Shown: positions 8,423 to 17,701 of the stretch, piece after piece
How positions within the stretch are numbered: the first letter of the stretch is position 1
How the letters are laid out: the number at the start of each line of letters is the position of its first letter
Source of the DNA: CAZEWZ01 sp964516765
GTDB lineage: Bacteria > Bacteroidota > Bacteroidia > Flavobacteriales > UBA7430
NCBI GenBank assembly: GCA_964516765.1
Contig: CAZEWZ010000003.1
Coordinates: 1 to 64,000, forward strand
Direction of reading: 5' to 3'
DNA: 64,000 nucleotides
Position numbers and translations under genes: made by a program
Notes under the pieces: model-generated
Told to the model about the DNA's origin: nothing
The model's input: only the letters and a program-made list of their open reading frames with translations
Databases searched by the model: none

Positions 8423-9592
8423 TTAAGCAGTTTTTAGTCTTTTCATTCTCTTATTTACATTGGCAGAAACCACATAATGATCGATTAATGGAGCCATCAC
8501 ATTCATAAATAAAACCGCCATCATAATTCCTTCTGGATATGCAGGGTTAACGACCCTAATCATAATTCCTAGAAAGCCTACTAAAAATCCATAAATCCAT
8601 TTTCCTTTTGTTGTTTGAGAGGCCGAGACCGGATCTGTGGCCATAAAAACAACACCAAATAGAAATCCACCTAAACATATTTGGTGAAAAGGATTAATTT
8701 TAAATAAATAATTAGTGGTTTCAAATGTTCCGGCAAAATAATTAAAGATCATTGACATTACTAAACCTCCAATTATCCCAGAAAATATTATTCTCCATGA
8801 TCCCACTCCCGAAACAATAAGATACACTGCACCCAATAAAATAAGCATAGCAGATGTCTCAGAGGCAGACCCGGGAATTGTTCCAATAAAACTTTCCATT
8901 ATAGATGGGAGTTTATCAACCAATCCATTGTATGCATCTGATAGTGCAGTAGCTCCAGAATAACCGTCTACTGCAGTTTCGTTATTTAACGAAACCCATA
9001 CTTTGTCACCAGACATCATTGTGGGATAGGCAAAATATAAAAAAGCTCTGGCAGTCAAAGCTGGATTTAATATATTCATTCCAGTTCCTCCGAATACTTC
9101 TTTTCCAATTACTACCGCGAAGGCAACTGAAACAGCTAACATCCATAAAGGAAGATCTGCAGGCATAATCATTGGGATTAGTAGTCCAGTCACCAGATAT
9201 CCTTCGTTGACTGAGTGCCCTCTGGAAATTGCAAAGGCAAATTCAATCCCTAAACCCACTCCATATGAAACTATGATCATTGGAACCAACTTAAAAGCTC
9301 CATATAATAATGAGTCTATAATAGAGGGGTCAGTTGTGCCAATTGCTAAGAAATGTTGGTATCCAATATTCCACATTCCAAACATTAAAACAGGAAGCAA
9401 GGCAATAATGACAGAAAACATAGTTCTCTTCAGATCGATTGCGTCATGAATATGACTTCCAGATTTGGAGGTGTGATCGGGAACAAATAAAAAGGTTTCG
9501 AAAGCATCATAGGCTGGATAAAGCTTCTCTAGTTTTCCACCCGATTCAAAATGAGGTTTTGCAACATTAAGGATATTTCTAAATAATTTCAT
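8423..9592 (-). CDS. nqrB: Na+-translocating NADH:quinone oxidoreductase subunit B (flavoprotein)
   Basis: Large membrane subunit of the sodium pump, homologous to RnfD; it binds riboflavin and a covalent FMN and takes part in sodium transfer. A Y-S-G-A-T flavinylation motif places the FMN-bearing threonine at about residue 215. Further family marks are G-K-E-V-F-G-G-T-G-M-N-I-L-N-P-A-L-T-A-R and F-M-A-T-D-P-V-S-A. The 389 residues are somewhat short of Vibrio NqrB but cover all helices. It is 11 bases downstream of nqrA and 10 upstream of nqrC. Confidence 0.98.
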   Translation of the reverse strand: MKLFRNILNVAKPHFESGGKLEKLYPAYDAFETFLFVPDHTSKSGSHIHDAIDLKRTMFSVIIALLPVLMFGMWNIGYQHFLAIGTTDPSIIDSLLYGAFKLVPMIIVSYGVGLGIEFAFAISRGHSVNEGYLVTGLLIPMIMPADLPLWMLAVSVAFAVVIGKEVFGGTGMNILNPALTARAFLYFAYPTMMSGDKVWVSLNNETAVDGYSGATALSDAYNGLVDKLPSIMESFIGTIPGSASETSAMLILLGAVYLIVSGVGSWRIIFSGIIGGLVMSMIFNYFAGTFETTNYLFKINPFHQICLGGFLFGVVFMATDPVSASQTTKGKWIYGFLVGFLGIMIRVVNPAYPEGIMMAVLFMNVMAPLIDHYVVSANVNKRMKRLKTA

Positions 9593-9603
9593 ATTTTTAT
9601 TCT

Positions 9604-10956
9604 TTAGCTACATTCTTTTTTTACCAAATCCAAACCTTCTCTTAATATCTCTTGTACAGGTATTTTTGAGGTACATGAGAATTCACAAAGAGCAAAGTCT
9701 TCTTCTGCGACTTCATATATTCCTAGATTTTCCATCAATTCAATATCACCAATCATAATAGCTTTAATAAGGTGTTGCGGATAAATATCCATGGGGAGTA
9801 CGTTCTCGTATTGACCAGTGACCACATAAGCTCTTTCTTCTCCGTTCATATTAGCATTAATATTAAATTCTTTTTTGGGATTTAACCAAGAAAAGAAAGT
9901 TCTAGAAAGACTAAATTTTTGAAAACCTGGAAGTAGCCAGCCTAAGAAATCAGGCTTGTTACCTTCGGGGATTACACAAATTTCGTTGTGGTAAAACCCA
10001 AGAGAGTCTTCAGTATCTATTTGAGTTCCGGTTAGTACATTCCCACTAATATATCGATTTTCACCCTGTTTTATGTTTTCTCTAATCATTTCTCTAATCA
10101 AAGCACCTTGCATTGTCCTGTAATATCTAGGTTTTTTGACTTGTGATCCAGCAAGAGCAACTAATCTAGAAGCATCGTATTTCCCTTGACTAAAGAGTCT
10201 ACCTATGGCGAGCACATCTTGTGGATACATGTACCAAACTAGTTCTCCTTTATTTATTGGGTCTAAATGATGAATTTGAACCCCCACATTTCCGGCAGGA
10301 TGTGGTCCAGTAATATTATTTATTTTAACACCTTTAGCACTAGTAAATACTGAAGAAGAGTTGACATTTCCGTCAATATTTAAGTGTGTTGTTCCTTCAG
10401 TTAGTTTTGAAACAATATCTAATCCCTCTTGAAATTCATTTTCCATTCCATGAAGAACAAAGTCATTGTCGCATGCTAGTGGTGAACTATCAAATGCAGA
10501 GATAAAAATTGATTTGGGGTGGTCTTTCGGATTAGCAATAACCGCAAATGGTCTTTGACGAACAAAAGGCCATAATCCTGACTCTAACATTTGAGAAATA
10601 ATATCCTCTCTTGAAATTTGATTTGCTCTGGCCTTAGTAAATTCTTTATATAATATTTTATTGTCAGCTTTGATGACAATAGAGAGAATTTTTCTTTTTT
10701 CACCACGTCGAATTTCGGATACTTCCCCGCTTACTGGAGAAGTAATAATAACTGAGGGGTTTACTTTATCATAAAATAGGGGAGACCCCGCTAAAACTTT
10801 TTCTCCCGTCTTCACTGTGAGTTTGGGGTTTAGACCTATGAAGTCGCTTGGCTTGACCAAAAATAATTCTGATAAAGGAATATTTGCATAAACTCGCTCT
10901 GATGAACCTTTGAGCTTAATGTTTACCCCTTTTTTAATACGAATATCTTTAGACAT
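9604..10956 (-). CDS. nqrA: Na+-translocating NADH:quinone oxidoreductase subunit A
   Basis: Peripheral cytosolic subunit of the Nqr complex. The I-K-K-G-V-N-I-K-L-K-G N-terminus, G-P-H-P-A-G-N-V-G-V-Q-I-H-H, the L-A-G-S-Q-V-K-K-P-R-Y-Y segment and the Y-P-Q-H-L-I-K-A-I-M-I-G-D block are all family marks. I chose the ATG at 10956 (M-S-K-D-I-R), giving 450 residues. The upstream in-frame ATG at 10998 falls inside a TAnnTTTG promoter box and would add an unconserved 14-residue extension. It is first in the nqrA-F-apbE-rdgB string, with a 280-base divergent region in front. Confidence 0.97.
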   Translation of the reverse strand: MSKDIRIKKGVNIKLKGSSERVYANIPLSELFLVKPSDFIGLNPKLTVKTGEKVLAGSPLFYDKVNPSVIITSPVSGEVSEIRRGEKRKILSIVIKADNKILYKEFTKARANQISREDIISQMLESGLWPFVRQRPFAVIANPKDHPKSIFISAFDSSPLACDNDFVLHGMENEFQEGLDIVSKLTEGTTHLNIDGNVNSSSVFTSAKGVKINNITGPHPAGNVGVQIHHLDPINKGELVWYMYPQDVLAIGRLFSQGKYDASRLVALAGSQVKKPRYYRTMQGALIREMIRENIKQGENRYISGNVLTGTQIDTEDSLGFYHNEICVIPEGNKPDFLGWLLPGFQKFSLSRTFFSWLNPKKEFNINANMNGEERAYVVTGQYENVLPMDIYPQHLIKAIMIGDIELMENLGIYEVAEEDFALCEFSCTSKIPVQEILREGLDLVKKECS

Positions 10957-10995
10957 ATCTGTGAATAGAGATTGATTAATTTTACAATATAAATG

Positions 10996-11003
10996 CAAAA
11001 GTA
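10996..11003 (-). promoter_or_regulatory. Putative promoter -7 box for the nqr operon
   Basis: The minus strand reads TACTTTTG, matching the Bacteroidota -7 consensus TAnnTTTG. A transcript starting about seven bases further would have a leader of roughly 30 bases before the nqrA ATG at 10956. I do not see a clear TTTG -33 box at the right distance, so the call rests on the -7 box and its position. Confidence 0.45.
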
Positions 11004-11199
11004 TGGATTTTAAGGCGCTAAATGAATAGCTTGAATTTATTTAGAATGAATCTATATAATTCTATATAAATCTATCTAAAAAATGTCTTAATTTTTTAAT
11101 TATATCATTTACAAATATATGGAAAGTCAGATTAATTTATTATTGTTTATTTTCATTTATTAAATTTTTATTAAAACGTGTATTCCAATCAAAATAAAA

Positions 11200-11207
11200 T
11201 ACTTTTG
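11200..11207 (+). promoter_or_regulatory. Putative promoter -7 box for the T9SS plug gene
   Basis: The plus strand reads TACTTTTG (TAnnTTTG). Transcription would start near 11214, just before the heptanucleotide repeat, leaving a leader of about 28 bases to the TTG start at 11242. The -33 element is not obvious. Confidence 0.45.
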
Positions 11208-11216
11208 GTGAAAAAT

Positions 11217-11251
11217 AATTTTAAATTTTAAATTTTAAATTTTGAATTTTT
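11217..11251 (+). repeat. Heptanucleotide tandem repeat across leader and start codon
   Basis: Five consecutive 7-base units: AATTTTA three times, then AATTTTG and AATTTTT. The fourth unit contains the TTG start codon of the downstream gene at 11242-11244. The repeat therefore fills the region between the putative transcription start and the start codon. Confidence 0.85.
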
Positions 11252-12528
11252 ACAATTTTAAAATAAATATCTTTTTTTTGATAATTTTTAATCCACTTTT
11301 GTCACAGCCAGAATGGGAGTTTGGATCCAGAATAAAGGACTCTGTCTATGTTGATCATTTTCATACTTGTATATTAAGTCCCGCCGAGTCGATGATTGAT
11401 TTTCCAGTTGTTCAATTAAATTCTGCTTCCCAACTTCTCCTCCAGTTTGATGATTTTAGTTTTGATTCTCGAGATTACATGTATATTTTATCGCATTGTA
11501 ATGCAGACTGGACTATTTCTGAATTGCATTCTACGGAATTTGTAAACGGCTTTTCTGATAATTATATTCAGGATTACCAATTTTCATTCAACACCAAAGT
11601 TTCTTATGTTCATTATGAACTGCTTCTTCCCAATCAAGACATTCAATTGACTAAATCTGGCAATTATATTCTTACTGTCTATGATTCTGAAAATCCAGAT
11701 AGGGCACTAATGACAAAACGTTTTATGGTCTATGATAATCTTTTGTCTATTCAGGCCAAAGTGCAACAAGCCACATTGGCTGAAGGGCGTTTTACAGATC
11801 ATGAAATAGATATAATTGTGAATTTAAACAATGTAAAATATGTAAATCCCATTAGAGATGTTCATCTTTCAATATACCAGGGACATCGATGGGATAATGT
11901 GATTAAAAATTTGACTCCAAGTTTTATTGAACAAAAAAGATTGGTTTATGACTTTGAAGAAGAATCAAGTTTTGAAGGGGGTAACGAGTATAGATTTTTT
12001 GATACTAAGAGTTTACGTTTTTTAACTGAAAGAGTTCAAGAAATTATTACTGATTCGGTAGATATTGTATTGCTCTACCCAGATTATCCATGGGCTAATC
12101 AAGCCTATGGTTTTTATCCTGATATTGAAGGGTATTATAAACCTAATATTTTGGAGAAGTCAGATCCTAGTATAGAAGCAGATTATGTTTGGGTGAATTT
12201 CTGTCTCAAACAAAATGTTTTTATTGATGAGGGAGATCTTTATATCTATGGTGGATTAACTAATTGGACTTTAACTGAAGATTCTAGGTTAAATTATGAT
12301 ACAAGACTCGGCTGTTACGAAACTTCTTTGTTACTAAAGCAAGGGTATTACAATTACACCTACTTATTTTTGTCAGACAAAACTCAAACTTCTAGTCAAA
12401 TGCCAGTAGATGGTAATTTTCATCAAACCAGTCAGAATTATCTAATTTTTGTGTATGTATATGATTATGATTTTGGTTATGACAGACTGCTGGGTATTCA
12501 AAGGCTATCTTCGAAAGGGATGTTCTAG
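11242..12528 (+). CDS. Type IX secretion system plug-like protein (DUF5103)
   Basis: A 428-residue exported protein of the DUF5103 family, named for the plug that closes the periplasmic side of the SprA translocon in Flavobacterium. Family marks are the early R-I-K-D-S-V-Y segment, H-C-N-A-D-W followed by L-x-x-x-E-F-V-N-G-F near residue 95, N-P-D-R-A-L-M-T-K-R-F-M-V-Y and the late Q-G-Y-Y-N-Y segment. The start is unusual: an in-frame TAA lies two codons upstream and no ATG occurs before the mature part. The TTG at 11242 gives the best signal peptide (ending L-L-S-Q). PorT elsewhere in the window supports a T9SS in this organism. Confidence 0.85.
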   Translation: MNFYNFKINIFFLIIFNPLLSQPEWEFGSRIKDSVYVDHFHTCILSPAESMIDFPVVQLNSASQLLLQFDDFSFDSRDYMYILSHCNADWTISELHSTEFVNGFSDNYIQDYQFSFNTKVSYVHYELLLPNQDIQLTKSGNYILTVYDSENPDRALMTKRFMVYDNLLSIQAKVQQATLAEGRFTDHEIDIIVNLNNVKYVNPIRDVHLSIYQGHRWDNVIKNLTPSFIEQKRLVYDFEEESSFEGGNEYRFFDTKSLRFLTERVQEIITDSVDIVLLYPDYPWANQAYGFYPDIEGYYKPNILEKSDPSIEADYVWVNFCLKQNVFIDEGDLYIYGGLTNWTLTEDSRLNYDTRLGCYETSLLLKQGYYNYTYLFLSDKTQTSSQMPVDGNFHQTSQNYLIFVYVYDYDFGYDRLLGIQRLSSKGMF

Positions 12529-12542
12529 TTTTTAGATTAAAC

Positions 12543-12920
12543 TTAGTTATATATTTGAGGAGCTATCAATTTAAACTCAGGTATTTCTACATTAAATAGC
12601 TGATTGTCTTCCATTCTTTTAAAAACATAGTTTCCTTTCATGGATCCGATAGTGCTTTTTAGCTTTGCGCCTGACTCGTAGATAAATGTTTCACCTGGAT
12701 TAATATAGGGTTGTTTTCCAATCACACCATCCCCTTTTATGTGGTCATCAAAATCACCTAAATCTTTAATAATCCAATGCCTTCGGAGTAATTTAACGCA
12801 ATATTCACTTTTGTTTTCTAGGATTACCTTGTAAGAAAACACATGACTATCACTATCAAATATTCCTTTATACGCAGTCTTTATTGAAACCTTTACTCCT
12901 TTTGTTGTTTTACATATCAT
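12543..12920 (-). CDS. apaG: ApaG domain protein
   Basis: A 125-residue single-domain protein with an immunoglobulin-like beta fold. The motifs Y-K-V-I-L-E-N-K-S, L-L-R-R-H-W-I-I-K-D, the V-I-G-K-Q-P-x-I-x-P-G-E-x-F-x-Y-x-S-G loop and G-S-M-K-G-N-Y are diagnostic of ApaG. The family has been linked to divalent cation efflux and nucleotide binding, but its biochemical role is not settled. It is convergent with the plug gene (14 bases between the stops) and has a 317-base gap upstream. Confidence 0.95.
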   Translation of the reverse strand: MICKTTKGVKVSIKTAYKGIFDSDSHVFSYKVILENKSEYCVKLLRRHWIIKDLGDFDDHIKGDGVIGKQPYINPGETFIYESGAKLKSTIGSMKGNYVFKRMEDNQLFNVEIPEFKLIAPQIYN

Positions 12921-13237
12921 ATTAAGAAAATGAGTAAATTTTTTTATTCAGCCAAATAGATTGCAAATATGTAAATTGAATAATCGTATTTTTTATTTAA
13001 ATAATAATACATATAATTCAAAAATTATACCAAAAATAATCGCTTCAATTTTGTAATATTTATTGTGTGCATTAGTATTTTCAAAAAATTTAAATTATTT
13101 AATGAATATACAATTAAATTTTTTTATTTAATTAATAAGATTTTAAGAGTATCTAATTATCAATTTGTTTATTAGTAAGGTTATGTAAAATGAGTTTATT
13201 ATTTTAGCATTTTAACAATTAGTAAACTACAAATATA
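12921..13237. other. Gene-free AT-rich divergent region (apaG / pruA)
   Basis: This 317-base stretch separates apaG (leftward) from pruA (rightward). It is very AT-rich. I find no open frame of note, no RNA-like structure and no convincing TAnnTTTG box. It presumably holds both promoters. Confidence 0.6.
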
Positions 13238-14863
13238 ATGGGAAAAGGTTTTTTTCAAGTTCCAATACCAAGCTGCGAAACAGTCCAGTCTTTTGTTCCA
13301 GGGTCAATAGAACGTAAGGTCACTATCAGAGAATATACGAAAATGATGTCTGAAATAGTAGATATCCCTATGTATATTGGTGGTAATGAAGTTAGAACAA
13401 ATAATTTAGCAGTGATAACTCCTCCCCACAAGCATAAGCATGTTGTTGGCCATTTTCACATAGGTTCTGCTATTCATGCCAAAATGGCTATTGAAAGTGC
13501 TATGGCCGCTAAAGAGAGTTGGGCCAATATGAAATGGGAACACCGTGCATCTATTTTTCTTAAGGCAGCAGATTTATTGGCAGGTCCATTCCGTGCTAAG
13601 ATTAATGCTTCAACCATGTTAGCACAGTCTAAAAATGTGCATCAAGCAGAAATTGATGCTGCTTGTGAATTGATTGATTTTCTCCGTTTTAATGTGCAAT
13701 ATATGACTGAGATATTCATGGAACAACCTGAGTCTTCAGATGGTATATGGAATCGGATGGAGTTCCGACCTTTAGAGGGTTTTGTTTATGCGATTACTCC
13801 TTTTAATTTCACTTCTATTGCCGCAAATCTTTGTGCTGCTCCAGCTTTAATGGGAAATACTGTAGTTTGGAAGCCCTCAGATGCTCAAATTTATTCTGCA
13901 AAAGTATTAGTAGATCTTTTCAAAGCCGCTGGGCTTCCTGATGGTGTATTTAATGTCATTTATGGAGACCCAGTTGAAATCTCAAATGAAATTTTTGCAA
14001 GTCCAGATTTTGCAGGTTTACACTTCACAGGATCTACTACTGTTTTTAAGAATTTGTGGAAACAAATTGGAAATAATATTCATAACTATAAGACCTTCCC
14101 TAGAATCGTTGGAGAAACAGGTGGGAAAGATTTTATTATGGTTCACCGTTCTTCTGATGCAAAAGAAGTATCAACAGCAATTGTCCGTGGTGCTTTTGAA
14201 TTCCAGGGTCAGAAGTGTTCTGCCGCTTCTAGAGCATATGTTCCCTCTAATTTGTGGGAAGAAGTCAAAACATATATTATTGATGATGTGAACTCAATGA
14301 AGATGGGAGATCCTGGAGATTTATCAAATTTTATTAATGCAGTAATACACGAAGATTCATTTGATAAAATCAAATTATATATTGACAGGGCAAAACAAGA
14401 TGCCGATGCAGAAATCATTGTCGGTGGTAACTGCGATAAATCGGAGGGTTATTTCATACAACCTACCGTCATTTTGGCCAAAACACCAAGATACACAACT
14501 ATGGAGATAGAATTATTTGGCCCTGTTATCACTATTTTTGTTTATGATGAAAACCATTTTAAACAAACACTAGATTTAGTTGACAGCACATCTGAATATG
14601 CTTTAACTGGAGCCATTTTTTCAAAAGACAGATATGCGATTGAATTGGCTTCAGAAAAGCTGAAGAATGCCGCTGGTAATTTTTATATCAATGATAAGCC
14701 TACAGGAGCCGTTGTTTCTCAACAGCCTTTTGGAGGAGCAAGATCTTCTGGGACTAATGATAAGGCAGGGTCTTCATTAAACCTATTGCGTTGGGTTTCC
14801 CCTAGAACAATTAAAGAATCTTTTGTTTCTCCTACTGATTATCGATATCCTTTTCTAGGATAA
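13238..14863 (+). CDS. pruA: L-glutamate gamma-semialdehyde (1-pyrroline-5-carboxylate) dehydrogenase
   Basis: NAD-dependent oxidation of glutamate semialdehyde to glutamate, the second step of proline breakdown. The 541-residue aldehyde dehydrogenase fold shows the I-T-P-F-N-F-T-S cofactor motif, F-T-G-S-T, the general-base region E-T-G-G-K-D, the catalytic cysteine at about 327 in F-Q-G-Q-K-C-S-A-A-S-R, and the E-I-E-L-F-G-P segment. It is the stand-alone type; no proline dehydrogenase lies next to it. A VF530 gene follows 12 bases later. Confidence 0.95.
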   Translation: MGKGFFQVPIPSCETVQSFVPGSIERKVTIREYTKMMSEIVDIPMYIGGNEVRTNNLAVITPPHKHKHVVGHFHIGSAIHAKMAIESAMAAKESWANMKWEHRASIFLKAADLLAGPFRAKINASTMLAQSKNVHQAEIDAACELIDFLRFNVQYMTEIFMEQPESSDGIWNRMEFRPLEGFVYAITPFNFTSIAANLCAAPALMGNTVVWKPSDAQIYSAKVLVDLFKAAGLPDGVFNVIYGDPVEISNEIFASPDFAGLHFTGSTTVFKNLWKQIGNNIHNYKTFPRIVGETGGKDFIMVHRSSDAKEVSTAIVRGAFEFQGQKCSAASRAYVPSNLWEEVKTYIIDDVNSMKMGDPGDLSNFINAVIHEDSFDKIKLYIDRAKQDADAEIIVGGNCDKSEGYFIQPTVILAKTPRYTTMEIELFGPVITIFVYDENHFKQTLDLVDSTSEYALTGAIFSKDRYAIELASEKLKNAAGNFYINDKPTGAVVSQQPFGGARSSGTNDKAGSSLNLLRWVSPRTIKESFVSPTDYRYPFLG

Positions 14864-14875
14864 TTATTTAGCACT

Positions 14876-15121
14876 ATGGATATCGAAAATCTCATTGAAG
14901 ATCAGCCCAATAATCCCTTGCATGGTGTCAAGCTAGTGGAGATATTAGAATATTTATATGGACTGTATGGATGGAATGAATTAGGAGAACGCCTAGGCAT
15001 TTATTGTTTTTTAAATAAACCGACTTTTAAGTCCAGTTTGAAGTTTTTACGAAAAACTCCTTGGGCGAGAGACAAAGTAGAATCTTTATATTTATTTAGC
15101 AAAAATGGTTCAAAAGAATAA
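14876..15121 (+). CDS. VF530 family (DUF2132) small DNA-binding-like protein
   Basis: An 81-residue protein with the family block N-P-L-H-G-V-x-L, then G-W-x-E-L-G-E-R, C-F-x-N-K-P and S-S-L-K-F-L-R-K-T-P-W-A-R. The VF530 structure from Vibrio suggests nucleic-acid binding, but no role is proven. It follows pruA closely, and co-transcription is likely from the 12-base gap. Identification is good; function is unknown. Confidence 0.9.
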   Translation: MDIENLIEDQPNNPLHGVKLVEILEYLYGLYGWNELGERLGIYCFLNKPTFKSSLKFLRKTPWARDKVESLYLFSKNGSKE

Positions 15122-15201
15122 AACCTTAGCATAAGTACGAGTTATTTCCCTTGGATGTTTTTTCTTAAATTTACCAAACATATTATAGAAGGTTTTAATT
15201 T

Positions 15202-17607
15202 ATGACATCATCTAAAAATAAAGAAATTTCATTTGAAGATTTCCGACAAGAAATCCTCTCTGATTACCTTTTGGCCTGTGAAAGCAGAGAAGCAAGTCTT
15301 TTAGGTAGAAGAGAAGTTTTGACTGGAAAGGCTAAGTTTGGGATTTTTGGAGATGGAAAAGAGTTAGCTCAAATTGCCATGGCAAAGGTCTTCAAAAATG
15401 GAGACTTTAGATCTGGATATTACCGTGACCAAACTTTCATGATGGCGATTGGCCAGATGAATATTCAAGAAATGTTTGCAGCCCTATATGGCCATACTGA
15501 TTTAGAAGCAGAACCCGCTTCAGCCGGGCGTCAGATGGGGGGACATTATGCCACTCGAACACTGGATAAAGACGGAATGTGGAAAAACCTGATGGAGATG
15601 AAAAATTCGTCTGCAGATATTTCCTGTACTTCGGGTCAGATGCCACGTTTACTTGGACTTGCGCAGGCATCACAAGTATATAGAAATAACAAAGATTTAG
15701 CCTCTTGGACTTCTTTTTCCCATCAAGGAAATGAAATAGCTTTTGGTACTATAGGTAATGCAAGTACTTCAGAAGGACCCTTTTTTGAGGCTATTAACGC
15801 TGCCGGTGTTCTCCAAGTCCCAATGGTTATGTCAGTTTGGGATGACGGTTATGGAATATCCGTTCCTGCTAAATACCAAACAACTAAAGAGAATATTTCT
15901 GAAATACTCAAAGGTTTTCAGAGAGATGAAAATGGCGATGGTTTTGAAATTATTACTGTTAGGGGTTGGGATTATCCTGCTTTGATAGAAGCATATAAAA
16001 AGGCTGAAAAAATTGCCCGTAAAAAACATGTCCCTTGTTTAATTCATGTCATGGAAGTGACACAGCCTCAAGGTCATTCGACTTCTGGATCTCATGAAAG
16101 ATACAAATCCAAGAAACGCTTGGAATGGGAGGACGACTTTGATCCTATTAAAAAAATGGGGGAGTGGATGATTCAATCAAATATCTCCACTAAAGAAGAA
16201 ATGGATGCAATATCTAATGAGGCTAAGAAAAATGTCAGATTAGCTAAGGTAGAGGCTTGGAGGGCATTTATTCAGCCTCTAAATAAAGAAAAATTAGCTA
16301 TGCAATCGCTATTAAAAGCTCTTTCTTTAGAAAGTATTAACAAAGTTTTTATTGAAAAAATAGCACAAGAAATCTCAGAGATTTCCGAACCTATCCGAAA
16401 AGATATATTTAATGCTGGAAGAAAAGCGCTTCGTTTAGTTAGAGATGAAGATTCCTCCGCAAGGCAAAATTTAATTGCTTGGCTTACTTCCGAGAAGCAT
16501 AAAAATATAGAGAGATTTAGTAGCCACTTAATGAGTGAGTCTTCTTTGGCTTCTCATAATATCAAAGAAGTAAAACCCGAATATCACGAAAGTGAAGAGG
16601 TAGATGCCCGTTTAATTCTTCGAGATAATTTTGATTTGATTCTAGGTTCTAGGCCAGAAACCTTGATTTTTGGTGAAGATTCAGGGAAAATAGGTGATGT
16701 AAATCAAGGCTTAGAAGGGCTTCAAGATAAATATGGAGAAGCTAGAGTAGCAGATACAGGAATTCGAGAGGCCACCATTATAGGTCAGGGAATAGGAATG
16801 GCTATGAGAGGTCTACGTCCGATTGCAGAAATACAGTATTTAGACTATTTACTTTATGCTATCCAGATCATGAGCGATGATTTAGCAACGCTTCATTATC
16901 GGACCAAGGGCGGTCAAAAAGCTCCATTAATCATTCGTACTCGAGGTCATCGCTTGGAAGGAATTTGGCATTCCGGTTCTCCCATGGGAATGATAGTCAA
17001 TGCCTTGAGAGGAATCAATGTTTTGGTCCCAAGAAATATGACAAAGGCAGCAGGATTTTACAATACCATGTTGGATTCTGATGATCCTGCTTTAATTGTA
17101 GAATGTCTCAATGGATATCGACTTAAAGAGCAGATGCCTTCCAATCTTTCTGATATTAGAACGCCTGTGGGTATTCCAGAGGTTACCCAAAAGGGACTGG
17201 ATATTACCCTAGTTACTTATGGTTCTACATGGCGATTGGTTATGGAAGCGGCGCAAGAATTATTAATCCTTGGTATTTCAGCAGAAGTTATTGATGTTCA
17301 ATCATTACTCCCTTTTGATATAAATCATCTCATATTAGAAAGTGTTAAGAAAACCAATCGGCTTATTTTTATTGATGAAGATGTTCCTGGAGGTGCAACT
17401 GCTTTTATGATGCAAAAAGTTGTAGATGACCAAAACGCATATCTTCACTTAGACAGTTCCCCCATTGCCATTTCTGCTCAGTCTCACAGACCCGCATATG
17501 GCACAGATGGCGATTATTTTTCTAAGCCAAGCTGCGATGACATTGTCGAAAAAGTCTACGAAGTGATGCACGAATCAAATCCCAATGAATACCCAACCTT
17601 GTTCTAA
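15202..17607 (+). CDS. Fused 2-oxoacid dehydrogenase E1 (alpha + beta), branched-chain type
   Basis: An 801-residue thiamine diphosphate enzyme that decarboxylates 2-oxoacids and passes the acyl group to an E2 lipoyl carrier. Residues about 20-370 match E1-alpha, with R-D-Q-T, the S-A-G-R-Q-M-G-G-H-Y region, and a cofactor loop reading G-T-I-G-N-A-S-T-S-E-G then W-D-D-G-Y-G-I-S-V. Residues about 465-800 match E1-beta, with F-G-E-D-S-G, R-V-A-D-T-G-I-R-E and P-I-A-E-I-Q-Y-L-D-Y. The fusion is common in Bacteroidota. The substrate is most likely a branched-chain 2-oxoacid, by family. E2 and E3 are not nearby. Confidence 0.9.
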   Translation: MTSSKNKEISFEDFRQEILSDYLLACESREASLLGRREVLTGKAKFGIFGDGKELAQIAMAKVFKNGDFRSGYYRDQTFMMAIGQMNIQEMFAALYGHTDLEAEPASAGRQMGGHYATRTLDKDGMWKNLMEMKNSSADISCTSGQMPRLLGLAQASQVYRNNKDLASWTSFSHQGNEIAFGTIGNASTSEGPFFEAINAAGVLQVPMVMSVWDDGYGISVPAKYQTTKENISEILKGFQRDENGDGFEIITVRGWDYPALIEAYKKAEKIARKKHVPCLIHVMEVTQPQGHSTSGSHERYKSKKRLEWEDDFDPIKKMGEWMIQSNISTKEEMDAISNEAKKNVRLAKVEAWRAFIQPLNKEKLAMQSLLKALSLESINKVFIEKIAQEISEISEPIRKDIFNAGRKALRLVRDEDSSARQNLIAWLTSEKHKNIERFSSHLMSESSLASHNIKEVKPEYHESEEVDARLILRDNFDLILGSRPETLIFGEDSGKIGDVNQGLEGLQDKYGEARVADTGIREATIIGQGIGMAMRGLRPIAEIQYLDYLLYAIQIMSDDLATLHYRTKGGQKAPLIIRTRGHRLEGIWHSGSPMGMIVNALRGINVLVPRNMTKAAGFYNTMLDSDDPALIVECLNGYRLKEQMPSNLSDIRTPVGIPEVTQKGLDITLVTYGSTWRLVMEAAQELLILGISAEVIDVQSLLPFDINHLILESVKKTNRLIFIDEDVPGGATAFMMQKVVDDQNAYLHLDSSPIAISAQSHRPAYGTDGDYFSKPSCDDIVEKVYEVMHESNPNEYPTLF

Positions 17608-17701
17608 GATGATCCAGTTATGAGTTTTAGCCCTGTTTATTAGAATTAATAGTTGTATTTTTTATAAAAATAATTCAATAGTATTTATTCCAGACAAAAT
17701 C

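Noticed and set aside
10957..10998. 14-residue N-terminal extension of NqrA
   Set aside because: The upstream ATG sits in the putative -7 box and the added residues do not match NqrA proteins.
13941..14291. 116-codon plus-strand open frame
   Set aside because: Alternative frame inside pruA; the pruA frame is intact across it with catalytic residues.
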